Positions 24,075 to 34,585 of a stretch of 64,000 nt of DNA are shown in pieces. Position 1 is the first letter of the stretch. The number at the start of each line of letters is the position of its first letter. Position numbers and translations under genes: made by a program. The notes under the pieces are model-generated. The model was not told where the DNA came from. It ran no database searches and saw nothing but the letters and a program-made list of their open reading frames with translations. The DNA lies in assembly GCA_009782565.1 (NCBI GenBank), contig WRIU01000004.1:62001-126000 (forward strand), given 5' to 3'. The DNA comes from Betaproteobacteria bacterium. Lineage in GTDB: Bacteria; Pseudomonadota; Gammaproteobacteria; Burkholderiales; Rhodocyclaceae.

Positions 24075-26981
24075 ATGGAAGGAATAAGCGTCACCCAATT
24101 CGCCGGTGAACTGAAAATGCCGGCAGCGTCGTTGCTGGAGCAACTCAAGCGCGCCGGAGTCGACAAGTCCGACGAACAGGATTTGCTCACCGAGCAGGAT
24201 AAATCGCGCCTGCTCGAATACCTGCGCGAATCGCACGGCAGCGCCAAAAAAGGCAAGATCACCCTGACCCGCAAGCAGACTTCCGAAATTCGTTCCACCG
24301 ACTCGACGGGCCGCGCCCGCACAGTACAAGTGGAAGTCCGCAAGAAGCGCGTCTTCGTCAAGCGTGACGAAGTGGCCGAGGCTGCCGCGCCTGAAGCAGC
24401 CCCTGCCGACACGCCGAAGCCAGAACCCACCGAGCCTCAAATCGCCCCTGTGCCAATGCCGGAAGCGGAATCCGCTACGGGCGTTGCACCCCCTGACCTG
24501 CCGCCACCCGAAACAGCTTCGGCTCCGGTTTCTGAGACCGAAGCCGTATCGGCTCCCGCCGAATCCTCCGCGCCCGCTACCGAAAAGCCCGCACCGAAAA
24601 AAACGCGGGCGGCCGCCGGAACCTCCAAAAAAACCGCACGGGAAGACAAACCGGCAGCCCCAAGCAAATCCACCAGCCGCCAGAAACGAAGCGAGCCGCC
24701 ACCGAGCGAACCCGCCATTACCCGCATCCTGAGCGAAGAAGAACTCGCTGCGCGCGAACAGGAATCGCGCCGCTCGCGCGAGTTGCGCGAACGGCAACAG
24801 GCCGACCTGCGCGCCCGCCAGGAACGTGAAGCCGCCGCCAAGACCGCCGCTGAAATCCGCCGTCAGGAAGAAGAAGCCCGCCTGCGCGCCGCGCAACAAC
24901 CCAAGGCCGCCCCTGCCACGCCCGCCGCAACCAAACCGGCCTCGGCCAAGAAAAGCACTTCGGGCACACTGCACCGTCCGGCCAAGAGCGGCGAGAGCAA
25001 ACCCGCCCGCGAAAAGCCCGCCCGTGACGCTGCCGTGGGAGCCAACACCCGTGACAGCGAAAGCAGTAACAAACGCCGTGGCAGCATCAAAACCCGTGGC
25101 GACGCAGGAAGCGCGGCTACCGGCAACGCCTGGCGAGGAGCCAAGGGCGGCGGGCGGCACGGAGGGCGGCACAGCGTCAGCCATGTCGAAGAACGCGCCG
25201 CGTTCCAGGCTCCGAGCGAGCCTATCGTGCGCGAAGTGCATGTGCCGGAGACCATCACCGTAGCCGACCTCGCCCACAAAATGGCCATCAAGGCTGCCGA
25301 GGTCATCAAGTCCCTGATGAAAATGGGCATGATGGTGACGATCAACCAGATCCTCGACCAGGAAACGGCCATGATCATCGTCGAAGACCTGGGCCACAAG
25401 GCACTGGCCGCCAAACTCGACGATCCCGACGCCTTCCTGGCCGAACACGACGAGCACAAAGACTACGCCATCCTTCCGCGCGCCCCGGTCGTCACGGTCA
25501 TGGGCCACGTCGACCATGGCAAAACCTCGCTGCTGGACTTTATCCGCCGCTCCAAGGTTGCGGCGGGAGAGACGGGCGGCATTACTCAGCACATCGGCGC
25601 ATACCATGTGGAAACCCCACGCGGCATGATTACCTTCCTCGATACCCCTGGCCACGAAGCGTTTACCGCCATGCGCGCGCGCGGCGCACAGGCCACCGAC
25701 ATCGTCGTCCTTGTCGTCGCAGCAGATGACGGCGTAATGCCGCAGACGCGCGAAGCCATCCACCACGCCAAGGCTGCGGGGGTTCCTGTTGTCGTCGCCA
25801 TCACCAAAGTCGACAAACCGGCAGCCAACATCGAAAAAGTCAAACAGGAACTCATCGTCGAAGAAGTCGTGCCGGAAGAATACGGTGGCGACATCCTATT
25901 TGCGGCCGTCTCCGCCAAAAGCGGCGAGGGTATCGACGAACTGCTCGAAGCTGTCCTGCTCCAGGCCGACGTGCTCGAACTCAAGGCCCCGGTCGACTCC
26001 CCGGCCAAGGGGCTGATCGTCGAAGCGAGGCTGGACAAAGGGCGCGGCCCGGTCGCCTCGCTCCTCATCCAGTCCGGAACGCTGCGCCGTGGCGATGTCA
26101 TCCTCGCAGGGGCTACCTTTGGCCGCATCCGCGCCATGCTCGATGAAAGCGGCAAAAACATCGAAGAAGCCGGCCCCGCCATCCCGGTCGAAATTCTCGG
26201 CCTCTCGGACGTCCCGGCGGCGGGCGACGAAGCCATCGTGCTTGCCGACGAAAAGAAAGCGCGCGAAATCGCCCTCTTCCGCCAAGGCAAATTCCGCGAC
26301 GTCAAACTTGCCAGGCAACAGGCCGCCAAACTCGAAAACATGTTCGAGCAAATCGGTGAAGGCGAGACCAGAAGCCTGACCCTCATCATCAAGGCCGACG
26401 TACAAGGCTCACAGGAAGCCCTGTCGCAATCCCTGCAAAAACTCTCCACCGATGAAGTGCGCGTACAGGTCATTCACGCTGGAGTGGGTGCAATCACCGA
26501 ATCCGACGTCAACCTCGCGCAAGCCTCTGGTGCGGTCATCATCGGCTTCAACACCCGTGCCGACACCGGCGCGCGGAAACTTGCCGAAAACTTCGGCGTC
26601 GACATTCGCTACTACAACATCATTTACGACGCCGTCGACGAAGTGAAAGCCGCCCTTTCCGGCATGCTCTCTCCGGAAAAACGCGAAGAAGTCATCGGCA
26701 TGGTCGAAATCCGCCAGGTTTTCGCCATCTCCAAAGTGGGCTCGGTGGCAGGCTGCCGCGTACTCGAAGGGGCAATACGGCGAGGCTCTTCCGTCAGGCT
26801 GCTGCGAAACCACACCGTCATCTGGACAGGCGAACTCGAATCGCTCAAACGCTTCAAGGACGACGCCAAGGAAGTCAAGGCCGGATACGAATGTGGCCTT
26901 CAGCTTCGTGGTTACAACGACATCCAGCCGGACGACCAACTCGAAGTGTTTGAAATTCGCGAAGTCGCAAGGACGCTCTGA
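24075..26981 (+). CDS. infB: Translation initiation factor IF-2
   Basis: A 968-residue GTPase that places initiator tRNA on the 30S subunit. IF2_N at 1-55 ([20 protein letters not shown]), then a long Ala/Pro/Lys/Glu-rich linker (about 95-370) and a second IF2_N-like segment ([20 protein letters not shown]). The G domain has GHVDHGKT at about 476-483, DTPGHEAF at about 522 and TKVD at about 576. The C-terminal beta-barrel and fMet-tRNA domain end at ELQ-like EIREVARTL. The linker is longer than in the E. coli protein (890 residues), as is usual in betaproteobacteria. Confidence 0.97.
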   Translation: MEGISVTQFAGELKMPAASLLEQLKRAGVDKSDEQDLLTEQDKSRLLEYLRESHGSAKKGKITLTRKQTSEIRSTDSTGRARTVQVEVRKKRVFVKRDEVAEAAAPEAAPADTPKPEPTEPQIAPVPMPEAESATGVAPPDLPPPETASAPVSETEAVSAPAESSAPATEKPAPKKTRAAAGTSKKTAREDKPAAPSKSTSRQKRSEPPPSEPAITRILSEEELAAREQESRRSRELRERQQADLRARQEREAAAKTAAEIRRQEEEARLRAAQQPKAAPATPAATKPASAKKSTSGTLHRPAKSGESKPAREKPARDAAVGANTRDSESSNKRRGSIKTRGDAGSAATGNAWRGAKGGGRHGGRHSVSHVEERAAFQAPSEPIVREVHVPETITVADLAHKMAIKAAEVIKSLMKMGMMVTINQILDQETAMIIVEDLGHKALAAKLDDPDAFLAEHDEHKDYAILPRAPVVTVMGHVDHGKTSLLDFIRRSKVAAGETGGITQHIGAYHVETPRGMITFLDTPGHEAFTAMRARGAQATDIVVLVVAADDGVMPQTREAIHHAKAAGVPVVVAITKVDKPAANIEKVKQELIVEEVVPEEYGGDILFAAVSAKSGEGIDELLEAVLLQADVLELKAPVDSPAKGLIVEARLDKGRGPVASLLIQSGTLRRGDVILAGATFGRIRAMLDESGKNIEEAGPAIPVEILGLSDVPAAGDEAIVLADEKKAREIALFRQGKFRDVKLARQQAAKLENMFEQIGEGETRSLTLIIKADVQGSQEALSQSLQKLSTDEVRVQVIHAGVGAITESDVNLAQASGAVIIGFNTRADTGARKLAENFGVDIRYYNIIYDAVDEVKAALSGMLSPEKREEVIGMVEIRQVFAISKVGSVAGCRVLEGAIRRGSSVRLLRNHTVIWTGELESLKRFKDDAKEVKAGYECGLQLRGYNDIQPDDQLEVFEIREVARTL

Positions 26982-26984
26982 GCG

Positions 26985-27383
26985 ATGCCGAAAGAGTTCT
27001 CGCGCGGCCAGCGCGTAGCCGGGCAAATCCACCGCGAACTGGCCGAACTGATCCGCCAGGAGGTCAAAGACCCCAGGGTGAGTTTTATCTCGCTGACCGA
27101 TGTCGAACTCACCCCCGACTACGCTCACGCGAAAGTATTCTTCACCGCGATGGGCGGCACCGACAGCGTCCCGGAAATTCTCGAAGGGTTGCGGCATGCG
27201 AGCGGCTTCCTTCGCCGTGAACTCGGCAAGAGGGTCCGCATCCACACCCTGCCCGAACTGCACTTCCACTACGACCGCTCCGTGGAAGAAGGTTCCCGCC
27301 TGTCGCAGTTGATCGACCAGACCGTGCGCGAAGACACCGCCCGCGCCCAGGCCACTGACGAAAATCCACGCACCGACCACTGA
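26985..27383 (+). CDS. rbfA: Ribosome-binding factor A
   Basis: A 132-residue KH-like protein for late 16S rRNA processing and cold adaptation. Signature segments: RGQRVAGQIHRELAELIRQE, VKDPRVSFISLTDVELTPDY, HAKVFFT, GFLRRELGKRVRIHTLPELH and FHYDRSVEEGSRLSQLI. It begins 3 bases after the infB stop, indicating coupling. Confidence 0.96.
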   Translation: MPKEFSRGQRVAGQIHRELAELIRQEVKDPRVSFISLTDVELTPDYAHAKVFFTAMGGTDSVPEILEGLRHASGFLRRELGKRVRIHTLPELHFHYDRSVEEGSRLSQLIDQTVREDTARAQATDENPRTDH

Positions 27384-27393
27384 CTCTTTCCCG

Positions 27394-28317
27394 ATGTCCG
27401 CCGCCCAAACCCTTCGTCGCGCCGTCGACGGTGTGCTGCTGCTCGACAAACCTTCCGGGATCACCTCCAACGCGGCACTGCAAATCGCGCGAAGGCTCTT
27501 TGCCGCGCGCAAGGCCGGCCACACCGGAACCCTCGACCCAATGGCAAGCGGCTTGCTGCCGCTCACCTTTGGCGAAGCAACCAAGTTTTCGCAAATGTTG
27601 CTCGACGCCGACAAAGCCTACGAAGCAGGAATCAAACTTGGCATCCAGACCGACACGGGGGACGCCGAAGGCACAGTGTTGTCCGTCCAGCCGGTCGCCA
27701 TCGTCGAGGCCCAACTGCACGTGGTACTGACGCGCTTCACCGGCGAAATTGAACAAACGCCGCCGATGTATTCGGCGCTCAAACGCGACGGCAAGCCTCT
27801 TTATGAATACGCCCGCGCCGGAATCGAACTCGAACGCGCCCCTCGGCGCGTGACGATCACCGAACTCACGCTGCTCGCGTTACAAGAAGACCGCTTCACC
27901 ATCCGGGTCGCATGCAGCAAAGGGACTTACATCCGCAGCCTGGCGATGGACATCGGCGCGGCCCTGGGCTGCGGCGCGCATCTCGACACCCTGCGGCGCA
28001 CCCGCATCGGAGATTTCGATTTATCGGGCAGCCTCACCCTCGATGCGATCGAAGCTGCCGCCCCGGCACAACGTGATGCCCTGTTAGCCCCGGTCGACGC
28101 GCTGCTGAAAGGCTTCCCGAAACTCGAACTCGAAAGCGCCAGCGCGCGGCTGATTTTGCAAGGCCAACCGCTTTGCCTCCAAAAAGTCCCTGAAGATTAC
28201 GTCCGGCTATATGGCCCGGATGGATTCCTGGGGCTTGGGCAGTGGAAAGAAGATGGCCGACTATGGCCGAAGAGATTGCTTGACTCTTCTTCCCTCGCGA
28301 AAGAAGCACAGAGTTAG
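27394..28317 (+). CDS. truB: tRNA pseudouridine(55) synthase
   Basis: A 307-residue enzyme making pseudouridine 55 in the T-loop of tRNAs. The motif GHTGTLDPMASGLLPL carries the catalytic Asp at residue 48; other landmarks are LLLDKPSGITSN, QTPPMYSALKRDGKPLYEYA and VACSKGTYIRSLAMDIG. The C-terminal PUA-like portion is present. Its stop is 8 bases before the dispersed hairpin element R2. Confidence 0.96.
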   Translation: MSAAQTLRRAVDGVLLLDKPSGITSNAALQIARRLFAARKAGHTGTLDPMASGLLPLTFGEATKFSQMLLDADKAYEAGIKLGIQTDTGDAEGTVLSVQPVAIVEAQLHVVLTRFTGEIEQTPPMYSALKRDGKPLYEYARAGIELERAPRRVTITELTLLALQEDRFTIRVACSKGTYIRSLAMDIGAALGCGAHLDTLRRTRIGDFDLSGSLTLDAIEAAAPAQRDALLAPVDALLKGFPKLELESASARLILQGQPLCLQKVPEDYVRLYGPDGFLGLGQWKEDGRLWPKRLLDSSSLAKEAQS

Positions 28318-28324
28318 GTTTGCC

Positions 28325-28451
28325 TTTGAGTCACCCCTGCCTGATGGCAGGGGATTCCTCGATACGGCCTTGGGGAGCCTCAAACTCCCCGTTACGCTTT
28401 GTCTCGCTTGACTCCGTAACGAGTGACGGAGATTGCGCGAAACACATGTTC
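28325..28451 (+). repeat. Dispersed three-hairpin element, copy R2
   Basis: Starts TTTGAGTCACCCC. Hairpin 1 has stem CCCCTGCC/GGCAGGGG with loop TGAT; then GATTCCTCGATACGG. Hairpin 2 is GGGGAG/CTCCCC; then TTTGTCTCGCTT. Hairpin 3 pairs CTCCGTAAC with GTGACGGAG (one mismatch). It ends about GATTGCGC...CATGTTC. It lies between convergent truB and sixA and may also serve as their terminator. Confidence 0.75.
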
Positions 28452-28490
28452 AATCTGGTTTTGCATGGGGATTGATACTGGTAACAGTAT

Positions 28491-28952
28491 CTACTCCAAC
28501 ATATCCCCATCCACCACCTGGACGAGCCGGGTATCGTTTTCCCCAGGTTCAACACGCAGCCACCAGAGTGCGCTTTTGCGAAAGGCTCCGGGATGAGGAA
28601 CGCCGGAGAGCAGACGGGCGGCAAGCGCGCCGATCAGGGGTTGGTGGCCGACGATGAGCGTGGATGGGGCAATGTTCGGCCAACCGAGAAGGGTCAGGAT
28701 TTCTTCGGGCGATGCGCTTTCGTAGAGTTGCGGGCAAAACTGGATGCCGCTCTCGTCATCGCGAAGAAAATGAGCGACCGTCTGACGTGTGCGGGTTGCG
28801 GGACTGACCAGGAAGCGCAAATCACCAGGCACGCGTTCATCGAGCCATGCCGCAACCTTGCGGGCTTGCAGGTGTCCGTGCGGGGAAAGTTCGCGCTCGA
28901 AGTCGGGCGAACCCGGTAACGCATCGGCATGGCGCCATAAAAGAAGTTCCAT
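28491..28952 (-). CDS. sixA: Phosphohistidine phosphatase SixA
   Basis: A 153-residue histidine-phosphatase-superfamily protein. The catalytic RH is at residues 7-8 (MELLLWRHADA), with the second His in VGHQPL and the arginine segment SPATRTRQTV. SixA removes phosphate from phosphohistidine on phosphotransferase-system NPr and related proteins. A ptsN homologue is present at 46441, which is consistent. It begins 5 bases after recD, at the end of the recB-recD-sixA run. Confidence 0.88.
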   Translation of the reverse strand: MELLLWRHADALPGSPDFERELSPHGHLQARKVAAWLDERVPGDLRFLVSPATRTRQTVAHFLRDDESGIQFCPQLYESASPEEILTLLGWPNIAPSTLIVGHQPLIGALAARLLSGVPHPGAFRKSALWWLRVEPGENDTRLVQVVDGDMLE

Positions 28953-28957
28953 CGTCC

Positions 28958-30844
28958 CTATCCTTCGCTGCGATTACGCAAGCTTTCGCCCAAACCGCTG
29001 AAGCGCACACTGCGCGTCAGGCATCCCTCCTCGAAAACCGCCGTGCTGCCCGCAATGGTCACGCGATGGGCGGCGCGAGTCACCGCAGTGTAAAGAAGTT
29101 CGCGGCTCATGACACGCATGGGCAGGGTAGGCAGGAGAAGCAGGACTTCGGAAAATTCGGAACCCTGGCTTTTGTGGACGGTAAGGGCAAAAGCGGTGTC
29201 GTATTCAGGCAAGCGGCGCGGGGGGACGGTACGGAAACCGCCGCCGGACGCGGGAAAAGCCACTGTAAGCGCACCGTTATCACCGGGCAGGCATAGGCCG
29301 ATGTCGCCGTTGAAAAGCCGGGTCACAGGGTCGTTTTTCAATACGATGACGGGACGCCCTGCCCAGAATGCCCCCGTAGCGGAATCGATGCCAAGGACAG
29401 CGCGGGCGTGATGCTCCAGGTGGGCATTGACTGCCACCAGCCCACGCGGGCCTCCGCGCACGGCCACAAGTACGCGGAAACGCTCGAAGGCGGCGAAAAT
29501 TCTGGCCGCACGGGTTTCCAGCGTCTCATCGGCAGAGTTTTCCCGGAGCGCGGAAAAATAAGCAGCGTAACCCTCTTCCATCGTCTTCAGCACAGCGGGG
29601 GAAAGCGCGTCAGGCGAAGCGTTACCGGTTTCGTCCTCGATCCAGGACGCAGCCGGGTCGGCCTGGTTTTTCAAGCAGGCAAGCGCCGCCGCGCCTTCGC
29701 CCGCATTGATTTCCCGCGCGAGGCGGCCGATGCCGGAATCGGCGCGGAAACGGTGGCTGTCGAGAAGCCAGACGACGCAATCGGGCAGCGCCGCATCGCT
29801 TTCTGTCCCTTTTAACAAGGTTTCCTCCGATGTGCCGGTGAGCGCCGCGAGCCGCGCAGCCTCAAGCGCGCGGAAACGCCAGCCGGAAGAGAGATCGGCA
29901 AAGACTGCACCCGCTTCAACGGCGTCGAGTTGATCCTTGTCGCCGAGCAACACGAGACGGCCATGCGGGGGCAAGGCATCGAGAAGGCTGGCGGCCAGGG
30001 CGAGGTCGAGCATGGAGGCTTCGTCGACGACGAGCAGATCGAGCGCGAGGGGGTTGGCGGCGTGATGCCGGAATCGCCCCGGTGTGCTGCCCGCACCGAG
30101 CAAGCGATGGATGGTGTGGGCTTCAGCAGGTAGCCGCGCGCGCATGGTTTCCGGCAAATCGCGCGCGCGCGCGGCCAGTGCTTCACGCAATCTCGCAGCG
30201 GCTTTGCCGGTGGGCGCGGCAAGCGCGATGCGTAAATCCGGCTCGAGTTCGATCAGGCAAGCGATGAGGGCGGCTACGGTGGTAGTTTTGCCCGTGCCGG
30301 GGCCGCCGCTGATGACGGTCAAACGTCTGGTCAAAGCCAGCGCGGCGGCGATTTTTTGCCAGTCCACGCCTTCACGCGGGGGAAAGACGGAGTCGAGCGC
30401 GGCGCTCAGACGCGCAAGCATCGCCGCGTCACCCGGCAGCGGAGCGGACAGGGCAAGCAAGGCGCGGGAGAGGCGGGATTCAAGGTCGAAGAACGCGCGC
30501 AGGTACAGGCGATCATTGTCGATAACGAGGGGAAAGGCTGTAGCGGCCAGAACGTGGGGCGGCGTCTCAGCGGCTTTGACCGCTATGCCGCTGGCGAGCA
30601 GGACGCGCTTTGCTTCATCGACACTGACGCCTGTCAGGGCTGCGAACGGCAAGCAGACATGCCCATCGCATACAGCCAGCGCCAGTGCCCGCGTCACACG
30701 CGCCAGCAGCGCGGCGGCGTCGGGGCGAACCGTTCCCATTCGCTGCGCCCAACGTTCGAGTTGGACGGCAAGCCCTTCGGCGAGACCTTCTCGGGCGGCG
30801 CGCGCGGGAGGAACGGACAACAACAGGCTCGACAAGTCGCTCAT
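28958..30844 (-). CDS. recD: Exodeoxyribonuclease V alpha subunit
   Basis: A 628-residue superfamily 1B 5'-3' helicase subunit of RecBCD. Walker A is VISGGPGTGKTTTVAAL at about 178-193, the Walker B region is LVVDEASMLDLALA and the C-terminal helicase motif is LTVHKSQGSEFSEVLLLLP. The N-terminal region (1-150) is the RecC-contacting part. Starts by ATGA overlap with the end of recB. Length is normal for RecD (about 600-700). Confidence 0.93.
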   Translation of the reverse strand: MSDLSSLLLSVPPARAAREGLAEGLAVQLERWAQRMGTVRPDAAALLARVTRALALAVCDGHVCLPFAALTGVSVDEAKRVLLASGIAVKAAETPPHVLAATAFPLVIDNDRLYLRAFFDLESRLSRALLALSAPLPGDAAMLARLSAALDSVFPPREGVDWQKIAAALALTRRLTVISGGPGTGKTTTVAALIACLIELEPDLRIALAAPTGKAAARLREALAARARDLPETMRARLPAEAHTIHRLLGAGSTPGRFRHHAANPLALDLLVVDEASMLDLALAASLLDALPPHGRLVLLGDKDQLDAVEAGAVFADLSSGWRFRALEAARLAALTGTSEETLLKGTESDAALPDCVVWLLDSHRFRADSGIGRLAREINAGEGAAALACLKNQADPAASWIEDETGNASPDALSPAVLKTMEEGYAAYFSALRENSADETLETRAARIFAAFERFRVLVAVRGGPRGLVAVNAHLEHHARAVLGIDSATGAFWAGRPVIVLKNDPVTRLFNGDIGLCLPGDNGALTVAFPASGGGFRTVPPRRLPEYDTAFALTVHKSQGSEFSEVLLLLPTLPMRVMSRELLYTAVTRAAHRVTIAGSTAVFEEGCLTRSVRFSGLGESLRNRSEG

Positions 30845-33800
30845 CGGCTTTTCCCAGTCTCAGCGCGCTCATCTGCCAGCAGGGCGTCAAGCGACTCGAT
30901 GACCGCTTTCGGCACGCGGTGACGGAAAACACCGGCGGGAACGCCTTCCACATGCCAATCGGGACGCACGCCGCGCACGAAGAGGTAAAGCGTACCGCCA
31001 AGGTGCCGCTCGTAATCGTAATCCGGCAGGGTATGGCGCAAATGGCGGTGCAGCGCCACGGTGTAGAGCAGGTGTTGGAGATGGTAGCCGTGTTGCCTCA
31101 TCGCTGCTTCCAGCGCCGACGGGGCATAGGCGACCTGGGTATCGCCGAGGTAGTTGGTTTTCCAGTCGAGCACCCAGTAACGTCCCGCATGCTCGAACAC
31201 GAGGTCGATGTAGCCCTTGAGGTAGCCGGTGAGGTCGCGGGCGGCGAGCCGTGGCCCGCTGTAGCCGTGGGCGGAAAGCCAGCCATCGAGTTTGCCGACT
31301 TCCAATCGGGGCAACGGCAGGTAAAAACTGAATTCGGACAGCCGCCGCGTAAGCGGCACGGTTTCCAGGCGCAGGGAGACATCCTCGTTGCCGAGGAGCG
31401 GCATGGCAAGAACGTCGGCAAGCATATTGGAGAGCATGCACGGCAACGGAGCAGCACCCGCCGCGCGCTGCGGGTGAGCCGCGAGCGCCCTGGCAATGGC
31501 CGTGACGTGTGTTTCGGGCCGGGTGAAATCGATGGATTCAAATATGGCATGCACACAATCGCCCGCCGCCGCGCCGCGCGGGAAGCGCAGGAAGTCATCC
31601 TCCGGCACGGGCACCTCCGGCGCGCCGGCAGGCTCTGAGGCAAGCCGTTCGGTACGCGCGTCGTGATCCCGCGCCGCGTCTTCGTGGGTCGCACCGGAAG
31701 TCAGCGCGCTATAGCTGCCAATCCGCCAGCCCTCCGGCACGGTAGGCGAGCGCGGCGCTGAGAATGCGGCTTTCTCTTCTCCCCAGGGTAGCGGCTCGCC
31801 TTCCCCGAAAGGTAAATCTTCCAGCGTGATCGCGCCTTCGCTGCCCTCGGCGAGCGCGCGCCAGTACGAATCAACTTTATCCGGCGCAATGTCCGATTTT
31901 CGCCATTGCGCCGCATCCTGCCCACTTCCGGCCACCATCCAGTTGAGCAGGCTGCGCGCGCTTTCTTTCGTGCTTACCCCTCTCCCTACCCCCTTTTCGT
32001 AGCAGCCGACCACGAGCACGCAACGATGAACGGCTCGCGTAAGCGCCACGTAGATGAGCCGCAGGGTTTCCGCATCGCACTCAACGACGAGGCTCTCCTT
32101 GATGCTGTCGGCGTCTTCCGGCATATGCCGCCAATCCACCACTTGCTGACCCGCTTCGTCGTGCCAGAGGCGCATCGGCCCGGTCTGCCCCGGCGGCGGA
32201 TGCCCATCGAACAGGAACGGGCAAAACACGATGCCGTATTGCAATCCCTTGGCGCGATGGATGGTCACGATCTGTACCAGGTTGCGGTCGGATTCCAGCC
32301 GCAACAGGGCGTCGTCGCCTCCGCCGCCTTCGGCGCGCAAACGGGCAAGCGCCCGGAGCACTCCGGCAGGCGAGTCCCTGCCGACTTCACGTTGCAGGAG
32401 TTCGGCCAGGTGCAGGAGGTTGGTCAAGCGCCGTTCGCCGTCCTCCAGAACGAGGAGCCGTGCCGCGACTTGTGCATCGGCCATCCAGCGCCACAGCATC
32501 GAGGCGAAGCCGCGCCGCTGCCAATCCTCGTGCCAATCGTTGAAACGTTCAAATTGCCGGACGAGTTCATCGTCGTCTTCAGCCAGCTTCGCCAGCGCTC
32601 CTGCATCCTGGCCCATCAGCACAGTAGCGAGCGCAGTCTTGAGCAAGCGTTCGCGCGACGGGTCGGCAATCGCAGCCAAAACCTGCTCCAGTTCTTCGGC
32701 CTCGAAAGAAGCATAAACACTGCGTTGCGAAAGTTCGACGCTGCCCACGCCCTTGTCCGCCAGCGCCGCCCTGACGAGGCTCCCTTCACGGTGGCTACGC
32801 ACCAATACTGCGAGATCGCCAGGAACAAGCGAGCGAGCGTCGATGCGTATCTCTCCCCGCCTGCCTGCCGCAAGCAGACGGGCAATCTCTGCTGCGCTTG
32901 CCTCTGCCGCGCGAGCAATGGCCTTTTTTCGCGACAAGCGCATCCCGTCCTCGCACGGAATGCGCCACAGGCGCAAAGCAGCATCAACGCCGGAAGGGGA
33001 ATGGTCTTCGAGAACTTGCGGAGACTTCTGGGACTCTACGCATCGGAAATCGAGCCCTTCCTTCATGAACACGCGCGGATTGGCACTGAAGAGCCGATTG
33101 CAGGCCGCGACCAGTTCCGGGGTCGAGCGGCGGTTGAACCCCAAGGTGTAACGCGCGTCGACCAACTCGCGCGCGTCGAAGTAGGTATGTAGATCGGCTC
33201 CACGAAAGCTGTAAATCGCCTGTTTGGGATCACCGACGAGAAAGAGCTTGCCATGACGTTTTTCGTTTGCATGGTTTTCGTTTGCGTAAATGCCCCGGAA
33301 AATTTCCAGTTGCAACGGGTCGGTGTCCTGAAATTCGTCGATCAGCGCTACCGGATAACGCTCATGCAGCGCCGCCGCAAGCCAGGGACGGCGGGTCATC
33401 GCCTCAAAAACATTCCACAGGATGTCGTCGTAGCTGATGCGCCGTTCGGCCTGCTTGCGCGCCCGTAACCCGGCTCCGGCATGTTCAATGAAGCGGCGCA
33501 AGAGTCGGCGGCGGGCCATTTCCAGTTTTGTGTCGAGCCCTCCGCGCGCATCGAGCAAGGCTTGCGCGGCCTCGAAGAAGGGATGCGAGGGCGGTACATG
33601 CCCCTTGTTCTTCCTGTCCTCCAGCGTAACAGTAGCGAAAAGCTTGCGCTTATCATTGTTCTGATTGATTTTGTAGCACACGTCGTTCATCGCCAGCCAT
33701 TCAGACCACTGCCCGGACGCGGTTTCAATAGATTCGTCGTTGTAGCTTTTCCTGTTCAGCCCACCCTTATTCAGCGCATCGACTATCACTTTCCGGGGCG

Positions 33801-34521
33801 CTTCGCCACCATCCCAGAGGCGGCAGGCTTCGTTGTAGGCTCTGTCAAGCTCTTCACACGCGCCCAGGAACGAAGCTGCATCGTCCTCGGTCGTTTCTTC
33901 ACCCCAACGAACTTTTGCCAGAGGACGCGCCTGCGCTTGGCGGAGCCATTCGGCCCAACGTTCGGGGCTATCGCCGCAGTCCAGCAGGTAATCGGCGAGC
34001 GCCGCCCCTGCGCCCGTGAGTTCGCGCCGCCAGAAATCCCTCGCCGCATCGAGGCGCAGGTCGCTATCGTCCCCATTGACCTCAAACGTCTTGGGCAAAC
34101 CGGCGGAAAAGGATGCGTCGGCGAGCGCACGCTGGCAAAACCCGTGAATGGTGAAGATGGCGGCTTCATCGAACGAAGCCAGCGCGTCACGCAGCCGCCG
34201 TTTCATTTTCTCTTCATTGACCCCGGCGGCGCGCGCGGCGGCAAGCAAGGATGTGATGAAAGAGTCATCTTCCTCTGCGCCGCCTTCGAGCGCCCGCAAG
34301 GCGGCAAGGATGCGCGCCCGGATGCGGGCGGAGAGTTCGGCAGTAGCGGCACGGGTAAACGTCACCACCAGCAAACGGCTGACCGGCAAATCCTTTTCCA
34401 GCAACTGCCGCAGGTAAAGCCCGCAGATATTCCAAGTCTTGCCCGTACCCGCCGACGCCTCGATCAGCGCGACGCCGTCAAGCGGGCAGGTAAAACCGTC
34501 GAGTTCGGCTACGGAGTCCAT
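30841..34521 (-). CDS. recB: Exodeoxyribonuclease V beta subunit
   Basis: A 1226-residue 3'-5' UvrD-like helicase fused to a nuclease. Walker A is IEASAGTGKTWNICGLY at about 20-36, DEFQD is the Walker B (ALIDEFQDTDPLQL) and helicase motif IV-VI segments are VTIHRAKGLQYGIVF and LIYVALTRAVHR. The RecB nuclease motif near the end is YIDLVFEHAGRYWVLDWKTN (residues about 1100-1122), with the acid-Asp-Lys set intact. Upstream is a divergent Rpn-type gene instead of recC, so the third subunit must be elsewhere or missing. Confidence 0.94.
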   Translation of the reverse strand: MDSVAELDGFTCPLDGVALIEASAGTGKTWNICGLYLRQLLEKDLPVSRLLVVTFTRAATAELSARIRARILAALRALEGGAEEDDSFITSLLAAARAAGVNEEKMKRRLRDALASFDEAAIFTIHGFCQRALADASFSAGLPKTFEVNGDDSDLRLDAARDFWRRELTGAGAALADYLLDCGDSPERWAEWLRQAQARPLAKVRWGEETTEDDAASFLGACEELDRAYNEACRLWDGGEAPRKVIVDALNKGGLNRKSYNDESIETASGQWSEWLAMNDVCYKINQNNDKRKLFATVTLEDRKNKGHVPPSHPFFEAAQALLDARGGLDTKLEMARRRLLRRFIEHAGAGLRARKQAERRISYDDILWNVFEAMTRRPWLAAALHERYPVALIDEFQDTDPLQLEIFRGIYANENHANEKRHGKLFLVGDPKQAIYSFRGADLHTYFDARELVDARYTLGFNRRSTPELVAACNRLFSANPRVFMKEGLDFRCVESQKSPQVLEDHSPSGVDAALRLWRIPCEDGMRLSRKKAIARAAEASAAEIARLLAAGRRGEIRIDARSLVPGDLAVLVRSHREGSLVRAALADKGVGSVELSQRSVYASFEAEELEQVLAAIADPSRERLLKTALATVLMGQDAGALAKLAEDDDELVRQFERFNDWHEDWQRRGFASMLWRWMADAQVAARLLVLEDGERRLTNLLHLAELLQREVGRDSPAGVLRALARLRAEGGGGDDALLRLESDRNLVQIVTIHRAKGLQYGIVFCPFLFDGHPPPGQTGPMRLWHDEAGQQVVDWRHMPEDADSIKESLVVECDAETLRLIYVALTRAVHRCVLVVGCYEKGVGRGVSTKESARSLLNWMVAGSGQDAAQWRKSDIAPDKVDSYWRALAEGSEGAITLEDLPFGEGEPLPWGEEKAAFSAPRSPTVPEGWRIGSYSALTSGATHEDAARDHDARTERLASEPAGAPEVPVPEDDFLRFPRGAAAGDCVHAIFESIDFTRPETHVTAIARALAAHPQRAAGAAPLPCMLSNMLADVLAMPLLGNEDVSLRLETVPLTRRLSEFSFYLPLPRLEVGKLDGWLSAHGYSGPRLAARDLTGYLKGYIDLVFEHAGRYWVLDWKTNYLGDTQVAYAPSALEAAMRQHGYHLQHLLYTVALHRHLRHTLPDYDYERHLGGTLYLFVRGVRPDWHVEGVPAGVFRHRVPKAVIESLDALLADERAETGKSR

Positions 34522-34585
34522 CTTTTTGTCATTTTATATAAATTACATTAGAATAAGCGCAGATTTCGGCCACAGGACTTTCCCC

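Noticed and set aside
23841-25766. Minus-strand open frame (about 640 codons) opposite nusA and infB
   Set aside because: Glycine/phenylalanine-rich product typical of antisense of a GC-rich Ala/Glu-rich linker; no start or family support.
31906-33192. Plus-strand open frame opposite recB
   Set aside because: No motif support; recB in the other direction has all helicase and nuclease motifs.
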